From the NCBI GenBank assembly GCA_026419405.1, contig JANZZL010000129.1:1-45993 (forward strand): DNA of 45,993 bases, read 5' to 3'. How positions within the stretch are numbered: position 1 is the stretch's first letter; the number at the start of each line of letters is the position of its first letter. The DNA is from Paracoccaceae bacterium. Lineage in GTDB: Bacteria > Pseudomonadota > Alphaproteobacteria > Rhodobacterales > Rhodobacteraceae. Made by a program: the position numbers and the translations under genes. Of this stretch, positions 1 to 8,941 are shown piece by piece. The notes under the pieces were generated by a model. It saw nothing but the letters and a program-made list of their open reading frames with translations. It was not told the origin of the DNA and did no database searches.

Positions 1-19
1 AGATGTGTATAAGAGACAG
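1..19 (+). other. Nextera/Tn5 mosaic-end adapter remnant
   Basis: The first 19 bases read AGATGTGTATAAGAGACAG, which is exactly the Tn5 mosaic end used in Nextera/tagmentation libraries. It is almost certainly untrimmed adapter at a contig end, not genome sequence. Bases 20-102 after it hold no gene that I can support. The apparent reading frame beginning with Met-Cys-Ile-Arg-Asp-Arg at base 3 is a translation of the adapter. Confidence 0.95.
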
Positions 20-102
20 GTATAGGGGAGGGGCGCGGCCCTGTCACCACAAGATGTGGCCGATCGCCGGCACGGGCGGCGCGGGCGGCGGCGCGGCGCC
101 GA

Positions 103-1266
103 TCACCGGGGCGGGGCGGCCGCCGCCTCGGCGCAGCCCGCAAGGCGCGCGAGCCGGGCGAGCTCGGCCTCGAGCCGGGCCTGCCGCGCCGCGGTCCAGC
201 GCACCCCCGGCTCGGGCCAGAGCGCCGAGACCGTCAGCCGGCCCGCCCGGCGGTCGGCCCTGGCCTCGAGCCGGCCGACGAAGCGGTCGCCCTCGAGCAT
301 CGGCAGGACGTAGTAGCCCCAGCGCCGCCGCGCCGCGGGCACGAAGATCTCGTTGCGGTAGTCGAAGCCGAAGAGCCGCGCCAGCCGCGCCCGGTCGCGC
401 ACCGCCGGGTCGAAGGGGTTGAGCAGGCGCAGCCGCCCGGACGGGTCGGGGGCCGCGGTCAGCCGCGCCGCGATGTCGGGGGCGGCCAGGGCGCGCGTCC
501 AGCGGCCGTCGGCGGCCTCGACCTCGACCGGAACCGCCCCGGACCGCGGCAGCCAGGCCGCCACCTCGGCCGGATCGCAGGCCTCCCAGAAGGCGCGGAT
601 CTCGGCCGGCGTCGCCACCCCGAGCCGGTCGAGCGCGCCGGCGCAGAGGCCCTCGACCTGCGCCGCGTCGTCGCGTTCGGCCTGTCGCCAGCGCTCGGGG
701 ATCACCCGTTCGGTCAGGTCGTAGACCTTGCGGAAGCCCTCGCGCGCATGGGTCGCCAGCTCGCCCGCATGCCACAGGAAGTCGAGCCCCGCCTTGTGCG
801 CGGGGCGGAGCCACATCTCCCGGGGCCGCGCGCCCCTGCGCTCGAAATCGCCGCTGGAGAGCGGGCCCTCGGCCGCGATCCGGTCGCGCAGCGCGGCGAG
901 CTCCGCCGGCGGCGGGAGCTGCCGCTGCCACCAGGCCGAACGCTCCATCTGCGCCCGGCGCCGGCGGAACTGCCGCGTCCAGAGCGGCCAGAGAGCGATC
1001 GGCAGCACCGAGGCATCGTGGGTGAAGTGCTCGAACACCTGCCGCCGGGCCATCATCCCCCCGAGCATCGGCGGGCGGAAGGACGGGCAGCGGCTCCACA
1101 GGATGTGGTCGTGGGCGCGGGCCACGACCGGGATCGAGTCGAGCTGGACGAGGCCCATGCGCTCCACCAGCGCGGCAAGCCCGCCCACCGGGGCGGCGGG
1201 TCCGGCCAGCCCGTTCTGCCAGAGCCAGAGCCGCCGCGCGTCGCGGTTTCGGATGCGGAGCGGCAT
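103..1266 (-). CDS. YcaQ/AlkX-like winged-helix DNA glycosylase
   Basis: A 387-residue protein of the DUF1006/YcaQ family, whose characterised members (E. coli YcaQ, Streptomyces AlkZ) are HTH_42-superfamily glycosylases that excise alkylated or interstrand-crosslinked bases. The N-terminal helical region carries Gln41-Leu42-Asp43 followed by a Ser-Ile and a Arg-Ala-His-Asp-His run. This fits the QxD catalytic motif of the YcaQ/AlkX branch rather than the QxQ of AlkZ. A Trp/Tyr-rich second half ending in a conserved Leu-Pro-Met-Leu-Glu-Gly-Asp segment is also family-typical. The ATG at 1266 gives the family's usual length of just under 400 residues. It lies downstream of dabA on the same strand, separated by a 167-base repeat-bearing spacer, so it may be read from its own promoter. 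Family assignment is firm; substrate range is inferred. Confidence 0.85.
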   Translation of the reverse strand: MPLRIRNRDARRLWLWQNGLAGPAAPVGGLAALVERMGLVQLDSIPVVARAHDHILWSRCPSFRPPMLGGMMARRQVFEHFTHDASVLPIALWPLWTRQFRRRRAQMERSAWWQRQLPPPAELAALRDRIAAEGPLSSGDFERRGARPREMWLRPAHKAGLDFLWHAGELATHAREGFRKVYDLTERVIPERWRQAERDDAAQVEGLCAGALDRLGVATPAEIRAFWEACDPAEVAAWLPRSGAVPVEVEAADGRWTRALAAPDIAARLTAAPDPSGRLRLLNPFDPAVRDRARLARLFGFDYRNEIFVPAARRRWGYYVLPMLEGDRFVGRLEARADRRAGRLTVSALWPEPGVRWTAARQARLEAELARLARLAGCAEAAAAPPR

Positions 1267-1317
1267 CGTGTCCCCTCGCCGGAGTCCTCGCACGGTCGAG
1301 CGTAGGGGCGGGCGCTG

Positions 1318-1412
1318 CCGGGCGCAACGGCGGGGCCGGGCGCGACGGCGGGGCGGGGCGCAAGTGGAGCCGGGCGCGACGGCGGGGCGGGGCGCAAGCG
1401 GCGCCGGGCGCC
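1318..1412. repeat. 34-bp GC-rich tandem repeat
   Basis: Two adjacent copies of a 34-bp unit (1336-1369 and 1370-1403) differ at two positions. Each begins CCGGGCGCGACGGCGGGG. An 18-base partial copy precedes them (1318-1335) and the first nine bases of a further copy follow (1404-1412). The array lies between the YcaQ-like gene and dabA. No function is visible. It could slip during replication or be collapsed in assembly. Confidence 0.75.
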
Positions 1413-1433
1413 TGCCCGCCGCCGCCTGCCGGG

Positions 1434-3812
1434 TCAGGCCGCCAGGCGCGCCGGCCCGGCGGCCTCCCAGACCAGGCCGGGGCGGTAGCGGGCGGCGACT
1501 CGGCCGTTCTCGAGCGCGAGGAGGTGGAGCCAGCCGTTGTCGAACAGCCGCCGCACCTCCTCGTGCCGGGCGAGCACCTCCGCGATCGCCTCGCGCGGCG
1601 CCTCGATCAGCACCGTCAGCCGGAGCGGTTCGTGCGCCAGCGCCGTGCCGTCGTGCACCGCCTGCCAGGGCAGGCCGGGCCGCAGGATGCCGCCGTTGCC
1701 CTGCACCACGCCGATCCCGCCCACGACGTTGTGGATGAGCTTGTTGCCGCCGCCGAAGACCTCGGGCGCGAGCGCGGAGCCGTAGTACTGGAGCGAGATC
1801 CAGCTTGCCACCACGACCGGCGCCGTCAGGATCAGCTCCAGCGTGGCGAAGCCCGCGTCGGCCTGCCAGTCGTAGCTGTGCAGGAAGGCGCGGCCGCCGA
1901 GGTCGCGCCCGGCGGTGACGCCGCGCGGCGCGGCGATGAAGGCGGCGCAGCCGGCGAGGCCCCATTCGGGCCTGACCTCGGCCCAGTCGGTCGCCCGGCG
2001 GGCGAGGCTGTCGGCGCTGGCGCCCGGCAGGCGGCGGGCCCGCTCGGCCCGGGCGATCCGCCCGGCGGCGGCAAGCCAGGCCTCGGCCCGCGCGAGGTCG
2101 GCCGCGTGGCCGGGGGCGGGCGTGTCGCGGAAGAGCGTCACCGTGTCGGTCACGGTGTCGTGCAGGCCGGCGACGAAGAGCGTGTCCTGGGGCAGCAGGA
2201 TGCCTTCCGCGGGCAGGCCCGCCCGCGTCTCGGGATCGTTGAGGAGCGCCGCGAGCAGCCGCGCCGAGACCTCGCCCGTCTGGCCGCCGCAGGCGCCGCA
2301 GTGATAGGCGCTCTCGTGCGGATTGTTGGTGACCCGCGCCCCGTGGCCGACGAGCAGCACGAGCCGCGCGCGGACCGCGGTCAGGCTCATCGCGCGCAGG
2401 ACCGCGGCGGCGGTGCGCGCCTTCTCGGCCGGAGCGAGGCCGCCCTCGATCCTGGGCGCCGGCGCCGCCTGCGGGCCGCGCGGCGCGAGGCCGAGGGCAT
2501 CGCGGACGAGCTTCGCGCCATAGGCCGGGCCTGCCGCCTCGACGAAGGCGAAGGAGGAGACCGCCGCCTGCCGGAAGCGCCCCCAGGCGCGGCGCGCGCG
2601 GGCGGCGATGCGGGCCTCGGCCTCGGCCGCGGCGGAGAGGTGGCTGGTCGCGGTGAGCGACGGCCTGAGCAGCACCGGCAGGTGCGCGGCGGCCTCGTCG
2701 GTGCCCTGCGCCCGGTGCGCCACGGGCAGGCCGAAGAACCCGGCGAAGCCCAGGGTCTCGATGCCGGCGTCCTGTGCCTCGAGCGCGCGGCGCAGCACCT
2801 CCGAGCGCACGTCGATGCAGAACGCCGCCTGCAGCGCCGGCCGTCCGGTGCCGTGCGCCGGTCCGTCGAGCAGCGCGGCGAGGCGGCGCTGGTGCGCGCG
2901 CTCGGCCGCCTCCTGGAGGATCGCGTCGAGCACCTGGTCGGCCGAGGGCCGGACCGGCTGCGCATGGGCGGCGACGGTCGCCTCCCAGGCGCCGGTGATC
3001 TCGGGGCAGTGGGCGAGGAGCGCCTCTTCCCAGACGAGCCGGATCGCCAGCAGGTCGGTCGCGGTGCCGTCGCTGCCGCCCGCGAGCTCGGCCTGCCAGA
3101 GCAGCCAGCGCGCGTGCTGCGCCCAGCCGCCGAGATCGACGAGCAGCCGGTGGAACGCGGTCTCGGCCGCCTCGGGGAAGAGCCCGAGCCGCTCGGCGGC
3201 GCGCAGGATCGCGCGTTCGGGCGTGTCGGGCGCACCGGCCACGTGGGCGCAGAAGCCGGAGAGCCCGGCAATCTCGGGCGTGAGGTCGTGGGTGGCCCAT
3301 TCGCGCCAGGCGGCGTAGGCGCCCTGTCCGGGGCGCGGGGTCCAGAGCGCCTGACCGCGGTCGAAGTGCCCCGCGGCCCAGAGCCCGAAGCTGCGCGCGA
3401 TCACCGCCGGCCAGTCGGTCGCGGTCGCCCGAGCGGCCAGTTCGGCCACCGTCGGCAGGGCGGCGGGCGGCGCGGGCGCGGCGGCAAGCCCGGCCCGCAC
3501 GGCGGCGGTGTCGGCGGGCCTGAGCGGCGAGGCGCAGGCGGCGAGCGCGGCGGCGAGGTCGTCCTCGGTGATCTCGCCCGCGGCCAGCTTCGCCGCATAG
3601 TCCGCCCGGGGCTGCGCGAGCCGCACCCCCGCGACCCGCGCGAGGCGCGCCGCGGCCTGGGCGAGGTCCTCGCCGGTCTGGCCGAGGAAGGGGTTGACCG
3701 CCACCGTGGCGTCGAGCGGGAAGGCGGGCGGGATGGCCCGCACGGCCGCCTCGGCCGCCTGGAAGAGGCCCGTCATCCGGGCCGGCGCGATCTGGCTGTG
3801 CCTGAGAAGCAT
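1434..3812 (-). CDS. dabA: DabA, inorganic-carbon transporter subunit (DUF2309/UPF0753)
   Basis: A 792-residue member of the DUF2309/UPF0753 family. DabA is the cytoplasmic, beta-carbonic-anhydrase-like subunit that works with membrane subunit DabB to accumulate bicarbonate, driven by a cation gradient. The zinc-site residues are visible. Cys332 and Asp334 sit in a Phe-Cys-Ile-Asp-Val-Arg-Ser-Glu block. His490 lies in a Gly-His-Gly block and Cys505 in a Tyr-His-Cys-Gly-Ala-Cys-Gly-Gly block. The 15-residue His-Cys spacing equals that of the Halothiobacillus protein (His524/Cys539). The ATG at 3812 is preceded by a purine-rich GGAGACAGGGA and lies 22 bases after dabB, so the two form an operon. 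No carboxylation genes are visible nearby, so the role may be CO2 supply for anaplerosis rather than autotrophy (inference). Confidence 0.93.
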   Translation of the reverse strand: MLLRHSQIAPARMTGLFQAAEAAVRAIPPAFPLDATVAVNPFLGQTGEDLAQAAARLARVAGVRLAQPRADYAAKLAAGEITEDDLAAALAACASPLRPADTAAVRAGLAAAPAPPAALPTVAELAARATATDWPAVIARSFGLWAAGHFDRGQALWTPRPGQGAYAAWREWATHDLTPEIAGLSGFCAHVAGAPDTPERAILRAAERLGLFPEAAETAFHRLLVDLGGWAQHARWLLWQAELAGGSDGTATDLLAIRLVWEEALLAHCPEITGAWEATVAAHAQPVRPSADQVLDAILQEAAERAHQRRLAALLDGPAHGTGRPALQAAFCIDVRSEVLRRALEAQDAGIETLGFAGFFGLPVAHRAQGTDEAAAHLPVLLRPSLTATSHLSAAAEAEARIAARARRAWGRFRQAAVSSFAFVEAAGPAYGAKLVRDALGLAPRGPQAAPAPRIEGGLAPAEKARTAAAVLRAMSLTAVRARLVLLVGHGARVTNNPHESAYHCGACGGQTGEVSARLLAALLNDPETRAGLPAEGILLPQDTLFVAGLHDTVTDTVTLFRDTPAPGHAADLARAEAWLAAAGRIARAERARRLPGASADSLARRATDWAEVRPEWGLAGCAAFIAAPRGVTAGRDLGGRAFLHSYDWQADAGFATLELILTAPVVVASWISLQYYGSALAPEVFGGGNKLIHNVVGGIGVVQGNGGILRPGLPWQAVHDGTALAHEPLRLTVLIEAPREAIAEVLARHEEVRRLFDNGWLHLLALENGRVAARYRPGLVWEAAGPARLAA

Positions 3813-3834
3813 GGTCCCTGTCTCCGCTGCGGTG

Positions 3835-5391
3835 TCAGTTGGGGGAGGACGTCCGGTAGCCGCCGATCAGGCGGTCGAGGGCGGCGTTCACGTAGAGGCC
3901 GTTGGCGAGGTGCACGCGCAGGCCGGCGGCCGCGGGGTGGTGCGCCCAGAGCGGGAACAGCGCCTGCGCCACGGCGAGCACCCCGAAGGACAGCACCGCG
4001 AGCACCACCAGCGCCCATTCCAGCGGGCCGGGGACGGGCGCGGCGGGCAGGTGCGGTCCCCAGAGCGCCTGCGCGATCACCTGGAAGCCGAAGTAGGCGA
4101 GTGCCGCGGCGAGCGAGGCGGCGGCCGTCCGCCGGGTCAGCGCGCGCGGCGCGGCATCCGCCAGCCCCTGCGCGATCAGGTAGGAGACGCCGAGGATGAG
4201 GATCGCCCCGAGCGCCAGCGCCTGCACCGACTTCGGCCCCGCGGCCAGCGTGAAGGCGAGGGCCACCGCGGCGTAGAGCGCGAGCGCCAGCGCCAGGGCG
4301 CGCGCCACCGCCCCGGGGCCGGGAACCGCGACCGGCCCCGGCTTGCGGAGCGCGTTCACCGCCCGCACCGCGCCGCCCGAGCCGAGGAAGGCATGGGCCT
4401 TGTAGAGCGAATGCGCCACGAGGTGCAGAAGCGCCAGCGCCCAGAGCCCGAGGCCGCATTGCAGGAGCATGAAGCCCATCTGCGCCACGGTGGACCAGGC
4501 GAGCGCCGTCTTGACCGCGCTCTGGGTCAGCATGACGACAGCCCCGAAGAGCGCGGTGAACCCGCCGAGCATCACCAGCGCGGCCATCGCGCCGGGGCTG
4601 GCCTGCACCAGCGACGCGAGCGTGATCAGAAGCACGCCGCCCGAGTTGACGATGCCCGCATGCAGGAGCGCCGAGACCGGCGTGGGCGCCTCCATCACCT
4701 CGGTGAGCCAGCCGTGCACCGGGAAGGCCGCGGTCTTGAGCGCGGCGGCAAGCACGATCAGCGCCACGGCGAGATGGGCCGAGGGCGGCAGGCCCGCGGC
4801 CGCGGCCTCGGCGATCGCGGCGATGTCGGCCGTGCCGAAGGCCTGCCAGAGGAGCAGCGCCGCGGCGGCAAGCGCCAGGTCGCCCGCCCCCCAGACGCGC
4901 GCGAACTTCGCCGCCGCCCGGCGCGCCTCGGGCCGCTCGGGGTAGAACAGGAGCAGCCGGTGCAGGGCGATGCCGACAGCGACGAAGGCGGCGACCACCA
5001 CGGCCAGGTTCGCCGCCTGCACCAGGACGAGGACCGCCGCGATCGCGGCGAGCGTCAGCCCGTGGAAGGCGCCCTCGCGCGGCTCGCCGTCGAGGTAGCG
5101 CCGGGCGTAGCGCACCACGACCCAGCCGACGAGGGCGACGAGGAGCGCCATCGTCGCCGAGACCGCATCGAGCCGGAGCGGGAGCAGCCCGCCGCCCGCC
5201 GGCGCGCCTGCCGCACCGGCGAGGATCAGCTGCCCGAGCCCGCCGGCCGCGAGGGCGAGCGCGGCGGCCGCCGCGGCCTCGGCGAGCACGGGCAGCCTGC
5301 CGGGCCGGCGCCCCGGCCGCGCCAGGAACAGCGCGGCGGCGGCGAGAAGGACAAGGGGCGCGAGCGTCGTGAGCGGTGGAAGGAAGGTCAT
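3835..5391 (-). CDS. dabB: DabB, membrane subunit (NADH dehydrogenase subunit 5-like)
   Basis: A 518-residue polytopic membrane protein of the proton-antiporter family (NuoL/MrpA-like). Many hydrophobic helices begin near residue 7. The family signature around [15 protein letters not shown] is present, as is a Trp-Ser-Thr-Val-Ala-Gln-Met-Gly segment. Next to DUF2309 such proteins are DabB, the ion-translocating partner of DabA. I chose the ATG at 5391 because GGAG lies six bases upstream. A GTG at 5415 would add eight residues but has no ribosome site. It is first in the dabB-dabA operon and divergent from a LysR gene, its probable regulator. A stand-alone Mrp or complex I subunit is unlikely given the dabA partner. 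Confidence 0.9.
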   Translation of the reverse strand: MTFLPPLTTLAPLVLLAAAALFLARPGRRPGRLPVLAEAAAAAALALAAGGLGQLILAGAAGAPAGGGLLPLRLDAVSATMALLVALVGWVVVRYARRYLDGEPREGAFHGLTLAAIAAVLVLVQAANLAVVVAAFVAVGIALHRLLLFYPERPEARRAAAKFARVWGAGDLALAAAALLLWQAFGTADIAAIAEAAAAGLPPSAHLAVALIVLAAALKTAAFPVHGWLTEVMEAPTPVSALLHAGIVNSGGVLLITLASLVQASPGAMAALVMLGGFTALFGAVVMLTQSAVKTALAWSTVAQMGFMLLQCGLGLWALALLHLVAHSLYKAHAFLGSGGAVRAVNALRKPGPVAVPGPGAVARALALALALYAAVALAFTLAAGPKSVQALALGAILILGVSYLIAQGLADAAPRALTRRTAAASLAAALAYFGFQVIAQALWGPHLPAAPVPGPLEWALVVLAVLSFGVLAVAQALFPLWAHHPAAAGLRVHLANGLYVNAALDRLIGGYRTSSPN

Positions 5392-5470
5392 GGCCAGCTC
5401 CGTCGGCAGGGTCACGGTGCTGATCTAGCGGTTGCAGATATTCCAGAAAATTACATATATTGAAGCGGAG

Positions 5471-5489
5471 CGTTCTATCAGAAAGAACG
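5471..5489. promoter_or_regulatory. Inverted repeat in the dabB/lysR divergent promoter
   Basis: CGTTCT (5471-5476), seven bases, AGAACG (5484-5489): a perfect 6-bp inverted repeat ending directly at the LysR ATG. It lies in a 98-base divergent spacer that is strikingly AT-rich for this genome around 5441-5460. The place and symmetry suit an autoregulatory LysR site that would cover the ribosome-binding region. Function is inferred from position only. Confidence 0.5.
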
Positions 5490-6371
5490 ATGCAGCCGAT
5501 CAACCTGCACCACCTGCGCCTGTTCCGGGCGGTCGCAACCGAGGGGACGCTGACCGGCGCCGCCCGGCGGCTCAACCTGTCGCAGTCGGCGCTTTCCACG
5601 CAGATCCGCGCGCTCGAGCACAGCCTGGGCCACGCGCTCTTCGAGCGGCGCGGCCGCGGCCTTGTCCTGACCGAGGCCGGGCGCATCGCGCTCGACCATG
5701 CCGAGGCGATCTTCCGCACCGCCGCCGACCTTGCCGCGACGCTGCGCGAGACCGCCGCCCGCCGCCGGGCGCTGAGGGTCGGCGCGCTCGCCACGCTGTC
5801 GCGCAACTTCCAGATGCAGTTCCTGCGGCCGCTCCTCGGGCGGCCCGATGTCGAGGTGGTGCTGCGCTCGGCCTCGCAGGAGGAGCTTCTGCGCGGGCTC
5901 GAGAGCCTCGCGCTCGACGTGGTGCTGACGAACCTTCCCCCGGCGCGGGACGCCGCGAGCCCCTGGCTGGTGCACCGGCTCGACGAGCAGCCGGTGAGCC
6001 TGATCGGCACGCCGCGGCGGGTGGGCCGCCCGCCGCGCCCGGTGGCCGAGCTGCTGGCGGCGGAGCCGATCGTCCTGCCCGTGCCCGAGCCCGCGCTGCG
6101 CGCGGGCTTCGACGCGCTCGCGGCGCGGCTCGGGATCACCCCGGCGATCGCGGCCGAGGCCGACGACATGGCGATGCTGCGGCTGCTGGCGCGCGAGGAC
6201 GCGGGCCTTGCCGTGCTGCCGCCGATCGTCGTGCGCGACGAGCTGGCCTCGGGGCAGCTGGTCGAGGCCGGCACGCTCGACCCGATCCGCGAGGCCTTCC
6301 TGGCCGTCACCCTGACACGGCGCTTTCCCAACCCGCTTCTCGCGGAGGTGCTCGCTCCGGCACAGGGATGA
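5490..6371 (+). CDS. LysR-family transcriptional regulator, divergent from dabBA
   Basis: A 293-residue LysR protein. The N-terminal winged helix-turn-helix covers about residues 1-60 (Asn-Leu-His-His-Leu-Arg-Leu-Phe start, then Leu-Ser-Gln-Ser-Ala-Leu-Ser-Thr-Gln-Ile-Arg-Ala-Leu-Glu recognition region). The effector-binding domain follows from about residue 90. The ATG at 5490 gives the canonical LysR N-terminus; a TTG at 5460 in frame would add ten atypical residues. It is divergent from dabB across an AT-rich spacer, and LysR genes commonly sit next to DAB operons, so it probably controls dabBA in response to inorganic carbon or a metabolic signal (inference). The ligand is unknown. Confidence 0.85.
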   Translation: MQPINLHHLRLFRAVATEGTLTGAARRLNLSQSALSTQIRALEHSLGHALFERRGRGLVLTEAGRIALDHAEAIFRTAADLAATLRETAARRRALRVGALATLSRNFQMQFLRPLLGRPDVEVVLRSASQEELLRGLESLALDVVLTNLPPARDAASPWLVHRLDEQPVSLIGTPRRVGRPPRPVAELLAAEPIVLPVPEPALRAGFDALAARLGITPAIAAEADDMAMLRLLAREDAGLAVLPPIVVRDELASGQLVEAGTLDPIREAFLAVTLTRRFPNPLLAEVLAPAQG

Positions 6372-6406
6372 GGGCCGGCCCGGCCGGGCTTGCCGGAGCG
6401 CGGCTG

Positions 6407-6433
6407 TCATCGTAAATCGTCGATGAACGATGA
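6407..6433. promoter_or_regulatory. Inverted repeat upstream of arsR
   Basis: TCATCGT (6407-6413), 13 bases, ACGATGA (6427-6433) form a perfect 7-bp inverted repeat ending 21 bases before the arsR ATG. Within it, CGATG occurs again at 6421-6425. It is in the only non-coding stretch before the ars operon, so it is the natural candidate for the ArsR operator. Assignment rests on position and symmetry. Confidence 0.5.
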
Positions 6434-6454
6434 ATCGGGCAAGGGGGAGCCGCG

Positions 6455-6778
6455 ATGGAGCGAGAGGACGAGGCGGTCGCCGCGCTGGCCAAGGCGCTCG
6501 CCCATCCGGCGCGGCTGCGCATCCTGCGGCTTCTCCAGGCGACGCCCGGCTGCATCGGCGGCGACATCGTCGGCGCGGTGGGCCTTGCCCAGTCCACCGT
6601 CTCGGAGCATCTGCGCATCCTGAAGTCGGCCGGCATCATCGCGGGAGAGATCGACGGGCCGAGGGTCTGCTACGCGCTCAACCCCGCGGCCCTGGCGCCC
6701 CTGGCCGGCTTCGTGGCCGGCCTGACGGCGCCGGCCGACGGGGCCTGCTGCGTTCCGGCCGCGGAGGCGACGGCATGA
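6455..6778 (+). CDS. arsR: ArsR-family arsenite-responsive repressor
   Basis: A 107-residue ArsR/SmtB winged-helix protein. The region around residues 10-70 has the family pattern Ala-His-Pro-Ala-Arg-Leu-Arg-Ile-Leu and the recognition helix Ala-Gln-Ser-Thr-Val-Ser-Glu-His-Leu. Cysteines are Cys33, Cys72 and a vicinal pair Cys98-Cys99 near the C-terminus. The classical Cys-Val-Cys of plasmid R773 ArsR in the DNA-recognition helix is absent. The C-terminal pair resembles the Acidithiobacillus-type ArsR, where As(III) is bound by C-terminal thiols. A strong ribosome site AAGGGGGAG lies five bases before the ATG. First gene of the ars operon; its stop overlaps the acr3 ATG. Confidence 0.92.
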   Translation: MEREDEAVAALAKALAHPARLRILRLLQATPGCIGGDIVGAVGLAQSTVSEHLRILKSAGIIAGEIDGPRVCYALNPAALAPLAGFVAGLTAPADGACCVPAAEATA

Positions 6779-7794
6779 GCCGCTTCGAGCGCTGGCTGAC
6801 GCTCTGGGTCGGGCTCTGCATCCTTGCGGGCCTCGTCCTGGGGAACCTGGTCCCGGGCGTCTTCGCCGCGATGGCGCGGCTGGAATACGCCTCGGTCAAC
6901 CTCGTGGTGGCGGTGCTGATCTGGGCCATGGTCTACCCGATGATGGTGGCGGTGGACTTCGGCGCGCTCAGGGCCGTGGGCCGGCGACCGAAGGGCCTGG
7001 TCATCACCCTTGTCGTGAACTGGCTGATCAAGCCCTTCACCATGGCGGCGCTGGCCGTGCTGTTCCTCGACCAGCTGTTCCGCGGGCTGATCGACCCCGC
7101 AAGGGCGCCGGAATACATCGCCGGGCTGATCCTGCTGGGCGCGGCGCCCTGCACGGCCATGGTCTTCGTCTGGTCGCAGCTGACGCAGGGGGATCCGAAC
7201 TACACGCTGGTGCAGGTGTCGGTGAACGACCTCATCATGGTCGTGGCCTTCGCGCCGATCGTGGCGCTGCTGCTCGGTGTGACCGACATCTCGGTGCCCT
7301 GGGCGACGCTGCTGCTCTCGGTCGCGCTCTACATCGTGATCCCGCTCGTCGCGGGCAGCCTGACGCGGCGCGCGCTGACCCGGCGGGGCGGCGAGGCGGC
7401 CGTCCGCGCCTTCACGCGGGCGGTCAAGCCCGCCTCGATCGCGGGCCTTCTGCTGACGGTGGTGCTGCTGTTCGGGTTCCAGGCCGGAACCATCATCTCG
7501 CAGCCCTTCCTGATCGCGCTGATCGCGGTGCCGATCCTGCTCCAGTCCTACCTGATCTTCGCGCTCGGCTATGCCTGGGCCTGGGCCTGGGGCGTGCCGC
7601 ACCGCGTCGCCGCGCCCTGCGCGCTGATCGGCACGTCGAACTTCTTCGAACTGGCGGTGGCGGTCGCCATCGGCCTGTTCGGGCTGAACTCGGGCGCGGC
7701 GCTGGCCACCGTCGTCGGCGTGCTCGTCGAGGTGCCGGTGATGCTGAGCCTCGTCGCCTTCGCCAACCGCACCCGCGCGCGGTTTCCGGCATGA
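6775..7794 (+). CDS. acr3: ACR3-type arsenite efflux permease
   Basis: A 339-residue membrane protein with about ten hydrophobic helices, belonging to the ACR3 (BART superfamily) arsenite exporters, which use the proton-motive force. The hallmark cysteine, Cys126 in [10 protein letters not shown], is present. So is the late-helix Glu292 in Ser-Asn-Phe-Phe-Glu-Leu-Ala; both positions are required in studied Acr3 proteins. The ATG at 6775 overlaps the arsR stop (ATGA), and its own stop overlaps the arsC start, giving translational coupling. It exports the As(III) made by ArsC. Confidence 0.95.
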   Translation: MSRFERWLTLWVGLCILAGLVLGNLVPGVFAAMARLEYASVNLVVAVLIWAMVYPMMVAVDFGALRAVGRRPKGLVITLVVNWLIKPFTMAALAVLFLDQLFRGLIDPARAPEYIAGLILLGAAPCTAMVFVWSQLTQGDPNYTLVQVSVNDLIMVVAFAPIVALLLGVTDISVPWATLLLSVALYIVIPLVAGSLTRRALTRRGGEAAVRAFTRAVKPASIAGLLLTVVLLFGFQAGTIISQPFLIALIAVPILLQSYLIFALGYAWAWAWGVPHRVAAPCALIGTSNFFELAVAVAIGLFGLNSGAALATVVGVLVEVPVMLSLVAFANRTRARFPA

Positions 7795-8219
7795 GCTTTC
7801 CGGTCGTGATCCACCACAATCCGGGCTGCGGCACCTCGCGCAACGTGCTCGCGATGATCCGCGCCGCCGGCTGCGAGCCGGTCGTGATCGACTACCTTCG
7901 CGAGGGCTGGACGCGCCCGCAGCTCCTGGCGCTGTTCGCCGCCGCGGGGCTGACCCCGCGCGAGGCGCTGCGGGTTCGGGGCACGCCGGCCGAGGCGCTG
8001 GGCCTTACCGCTCCCGACGTCGCCGACGCGGACCTGATCGAGGCCATGACTCGCCACCCGGTGCTGGTCAACCGGCCCATCGTCTGCACGCCGCGGGGCG
8101 TCCGGCTCTGCCGCCCGAGCCACCGCGTGCTCGACCTTCTCGACCGTCTGCCGCCCGGTCCCTTCGCCACCGAGGACGGCACGGTGATCATCGACGCGGA
8201 GGGCCGGAGGCTTGTCTGA
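7791..8219 (+). CDS. arsC: Glutaredoxin-type arsenate reductase
   Basis: A 142-residue ArsC of the glutathione/glutaredoxin-dependent class, reducing As(V) to As(III) in the cytoplasm. The catalytic Cys13 sits in His-Asn-Pro-Gly-Cys-Gly-Thr-Ser-Arg. The arginine-bearing substrate loop Leu-Val-Asn-Arg-Pro-Ile-Val is near residue 93. Length equals that of R773 ArsC (141). The ATG at 7791 overlaps the acr3 stop. It is third in the operon and feeds Acr3. Confidence 0.95.
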   Translation: MSFPVVIHHNPGCGTSRNVLAMIRAAGCEPVVIDYLREGWTRPQLLALFAAAGLTPREALRVRGTPAEALGLTAPDVADADLIEAMTRHPVLVNRPIVCTPRGVRLCRPSHRVLDLLDRLPPGPFATEDGTVIIDAEGRRLV

Positions 8220-8928
8220 CACGCCGAACATCGACCCTGCGCTCCTGCCGCCGATCGACCGCGAGCGGCTGCTTTCCCCCGCCCTCGCGAGCCATCCGCC
8301 GCGCATCCTGATCCTCTACGGCTCGCTGCGGGCGCGCAGCTACTCGCGGCTCGCCGCAGAGGAGGCGGGCCGAATCCTGGCGCGGCTCGGGGCGGAGGTG
8401 CGCGTCTTCAACCCCTCGGGCCTGCCGCTCGTAGACGACGCCGCCGACGCCGGCCACCCGAAGGTCCGCGAGCTGCGCGAGCTCGTCGCCTGGTGCGAGG
8501 GCATGGTCTGGTCGAGCCCCGAACGGCACGGCGCCATGACCGGGCTGATGAAGACCCAGATCGACTGGATCCCGCTTTCGGAGGGCGCGGTGCGGCCGAC
8601 GCAGGGCAAGACGCTGGCGGTGATGCAGGTCTCGGGCGGCTCGCAGAGCTTCAATGCGGTCAACCAGATGCGCATCCTCGGCCGCTGGATGCGGATGCTG
8701 ACAATCCCCAACCAGTCCTCCATTCCCAAGGCGTTCCAGGAATTCGACGAGGCGGGGCGGATGCGGCCCTCAGCCCTCTACGACCGGATCGTGGATGTCA
8801 TGGAGGAGCTGGTGAAATTCACGCTGCTGACGCGCGACCGCGCTGCCTATCTGGTCGATCGCTATTCCGAGCGCAAGGAGAGCGCCGAGGCGCTGATGCG
8901 CCGCGTGAACCTGACGGCGGCGACGTGA
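8212..8928 (+). CDS. arsH: ArsH, NADPH-dependent FMN oxidoreductase
   Basis: A 238-residue flavodoxin-like protein of the ArsH family, which oxidises trivalent organoarsenicals and reduces quinones. The FMN-phosphate loop [10 protein letters not shown] lies near residues 37-46. The ArsH-specific [12 protein letters not shown] segment lies near 99-110. The family-typical N-terminus is kept by a TTG start at 8212 that overlaps the arsC end by eight bases; no nearby ATG would retain it. Last gene of arsR-acr3-arsC-arsH, ending 13 bases from the convergent mgtA gene. Confidence 0.93.
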   Translation: MSDTPNIDPALLPPIDRERLLSPALASHPPRILILYGSLRARSYSRLAAEEAGRILARLGAEVRVFNPSGLPLVDDAADAGHPKVRELRELVAWCEGMVWSSPERHGAMTGLMKTQIDWIPLSEGAVRPTQGKTLAVMQVSGGSQSFNAVNQMRILGRWMRMLTIPNQSSIPKAFQEFDEAGRMRPSALYDRIVDVMEELVKFTLLTRDRAAYLVDRYSERKESAEALMRRVNLTAAT

Positions 8929-8941
8929 CGGCCGCCTGCGC

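Noticed and set aside
3-422. Plus-strand frame beginning Met-Cys-Ile-Arg-Asp-Arg
   Set aside because: The first residues are translated adapter and the rest is an Arg/Ala/Pro-rich shadow of the YcaQ-like gene.
103-3300. 1065-residue minus-strand frame spanning YcaQ and dabA
   Set aside because: Only the part from 1266 down is YcaQ-like. The upstream part is an out-of-frame Arg/Gly-rich reading of dabA.
1524-4199. 891-residue plus-strand frame
   Set aside because: It is antisense to dabA/dabB and low in complexity. High GC removes stop codons from antisense frames.
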